DNA of 5,877 bases from Bacteroidota bacterium (GTDB lineage Bacteria > Bacteroidota > Rhodothermia > Rhodothermales > UBA10348), in contig JAHEEH010000143.1 in NCBI GenBank assembly GCA_024640835.1, positions 1 to 5,877 on the forward strand, in the 5' to 3' direction. A program made the translations under genes and the position numbers. Position 1 is the first letter of the stretch, and the number at the start of each line of letters is the position of its first letter. The notes below the pieces were generated by a model. That model searched no databases, was not told the origin of the DNA, and saw only the letters and a program-made list of their open reading frames with translations. Positions 5,413 to 5,877 of this stretch are shown one piece after another.

Positions 5413-5877
5413 AGTGTGAAGTGTCCTGCACCGAGCCGTCCTGCTTGAGGATTCGGAGTTCGGACGGGATCAGTTCATGCGCGCGTTCACGTCCGGACCG
5501 GACGGCCTGGGCCTTGGTCCCCGCCTCGACCAGGATCTCACCCGTTGCCAGGTCCCGAACGCACCACGAGTCGCCGATCGGCACCACCTCGAGCACGGTG
5601 GCGGTCGGACCCTCTCCACCCGCGAGGCGCGATGCCAGCCGCTCCACCTGCTCCGTCAGGCGCTCGACCCTCTGGGTCAGGCGCTCGACCTCGTGTCGCG
5701 TGGGCACGTTCAGGCGGTTCAGTGCCGTTCCGACGGCCCGTTCGACCGTGTGCTCTACGGCTTCGGCCATTTCCTTCGGGCGCTCCGACAGGTCCTTCAC
5801 CGCCTCGCCGAAACGCTTCCCTCCCTCCTCCTGCAGGCGTGTACCCCGGTCGACCAGCCCGCGGAAGACGCGGTTCG
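5405..5877 (-). CDS. Phasin (granule-associated protein) with C-terminal DUF2188-like domain, 5' partial
   Basis: This is a polyhydroxyalkanoate-granule-type phasin whose start lies beyond the right edge. The frame stays open from the GTG at 5800 to 5877, and those 25 extra codons (N-R-V-F-R-G-L-V-D-R-G...) read like phasin, so the GTG is probably internal. At least 156 residues are visible. Residues about 1-85 are an amphipathic helical phasin region carrying the hallmark A-L-N-R-L-N-V-P-T-R-H-E-V-E followed by a heptad coiled coil. After a Gly-rich linker (A-G-G-E-G-P), the last ~60 residues look like DUF2188: W-C-V, a T-K-A-Q-A-V helix, then S-E-L-R-I-L-K-Q-D-G-S-V-Q and a final aromatic near the end. 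Phasins coat intracellular polyester granules and control their number; similar proteins may coat neutral lipid bodies. No PHA synthase is visible here. The patatin gene follows immediately with an 8-base overlap, implying one operon. Confidence 0.8.
   Translation of the reverse strand, partial: NRVFRGLVDRGTRLQEEGGKRFGEAVKDLSERPKEMAEAVEHTVERAVGTALNRLNVPTRHEVERLTQRVERLTEQVERLASRLAGGEGPTATVLEVVPIGDSWCVRDLATGEILVEAGTKAQAVRSGRERAHELIPSELRILKQDGSVQDTSHYA
5627..5689 (-). repeat. Three tandem 21-base units encoding coiled-coil heptads in the phasin gene
   Basis: Three in-frame 21-base units encode V-E-R-L-T-Q-R, V-E-R-L-T-E-Q and V-E-R-L-A-S-R. The first two share an identical 15-base stretch (plus-strand GTCAGGCGCTCGACC at 5655-5669 and 5676-5690); the third has diverged. 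Val and Leu occupy the a/d-type positions with charged residues between them, consistent with the oligomerising coiled coil of phasins. The DNA identity suggests expansion of a heptad by duplication, or constraint by codon bias. Confidence 0.7.

Noticed and set aside
3352..5448. Very long plus-strand open frame (about 698 codons) spanning the reductase, the patatin gene and the phasin 3' end.
   Set aside because: It is rich in Arg, Gly, Pro and His with no recognisable motif, and it runs antisense to patatin and phasin and out of frame with the reductase. This is the usual shadow frame in GC-rich DNA.
5798..5800. GTG as the true start of the phasin gene.
   Set aside because: The frame continues upstream to the window edge with phasin-like sequence, so the gene is more likely truncated by the window.
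1..5877. Defence system, CRISPR array, mobile element, tRNA or rRNA.
   Set aside because: I read both strands and found no repeat-spacer pattern, transposase, integrase, terminal repeats or RNA-gene structure. The space is filled by metabolic and lipid genes.

Overview
The window is GC-rich, tightly packed bacterial DNA with six protein-coding genes and almost no spare sequence. The longest non-coding stretch is about 100 bases. The gene content is a soluble HMG-CoA reductase with class I-like motifs, a wax ester synthase/diacylglycerol acyltransferase, an ArsA-type ATPase with a small-heat-shock-like tail, and a phasin. Together with the GC content and the mostly missing Shine-Dalgarno sites, this suggests a free-living, storage-lipid-making bacterium. 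Gemmatimonadota is my best guess, with Actinomycetota, Rhodothermota or myxobacteria as alternatives. The taxonomic guess is weak and cannot be settled from the window.

Layout from left to right. (1) Bases 1-734, plus strand: the C-terminal part of an ArsA/Get3-family ATPase ending in an HSP20-like domain; its ATP-binding half lies off the left edge. (2) 769-2124, plus strand: a WS/DGAT acyltransferase with an intact HHxxxDG motif, 34 bases downstream and probably in the same operon. (3) 2118-2555, minus strand: a small SCP2 sterol/lipid-binding-type protein, tail to tail with the acyltransferase and sharing 7 bases with it. (4) 2556-2656: a divergent promoter region with a GC-rich inverted repeat. 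(5) 2657-4198, plus strand: HMG-CoA reductase with all four catalytic residues and an extra N-terminal beta-rich domain. (6) 4195-5412, minus strand: a patatin-like lipid acyl hydrolase, overlapping the reductase stop by 4 bases. (7) 5405-5877, minus strand: a phasin with a coiled coil and a C-terminal DUF2188-like domain. It is cut by the right edge and overlaps the patatin start by 8 bases, so these two form a coupled operon.

Functionally the window reads as a lipid-handling locus. WS/DGAT makes triacylglycerol or wax ester, the phasin could coat a storage granule, the patatin could mobilise its lipid, the SCP2 protein could carry acyl-CoA or other lipids, and HMG-CoA reductase commits acetyl-CoA-derived HMG-CoA to mevalonate and isoprenoids. 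The enzyme families are read from sequence motifs. The idea that they work as one storage/mobilisation module is inference from proximity. I see no RNA gene, CRISPR array, insertion sequence, phage element or defence system.
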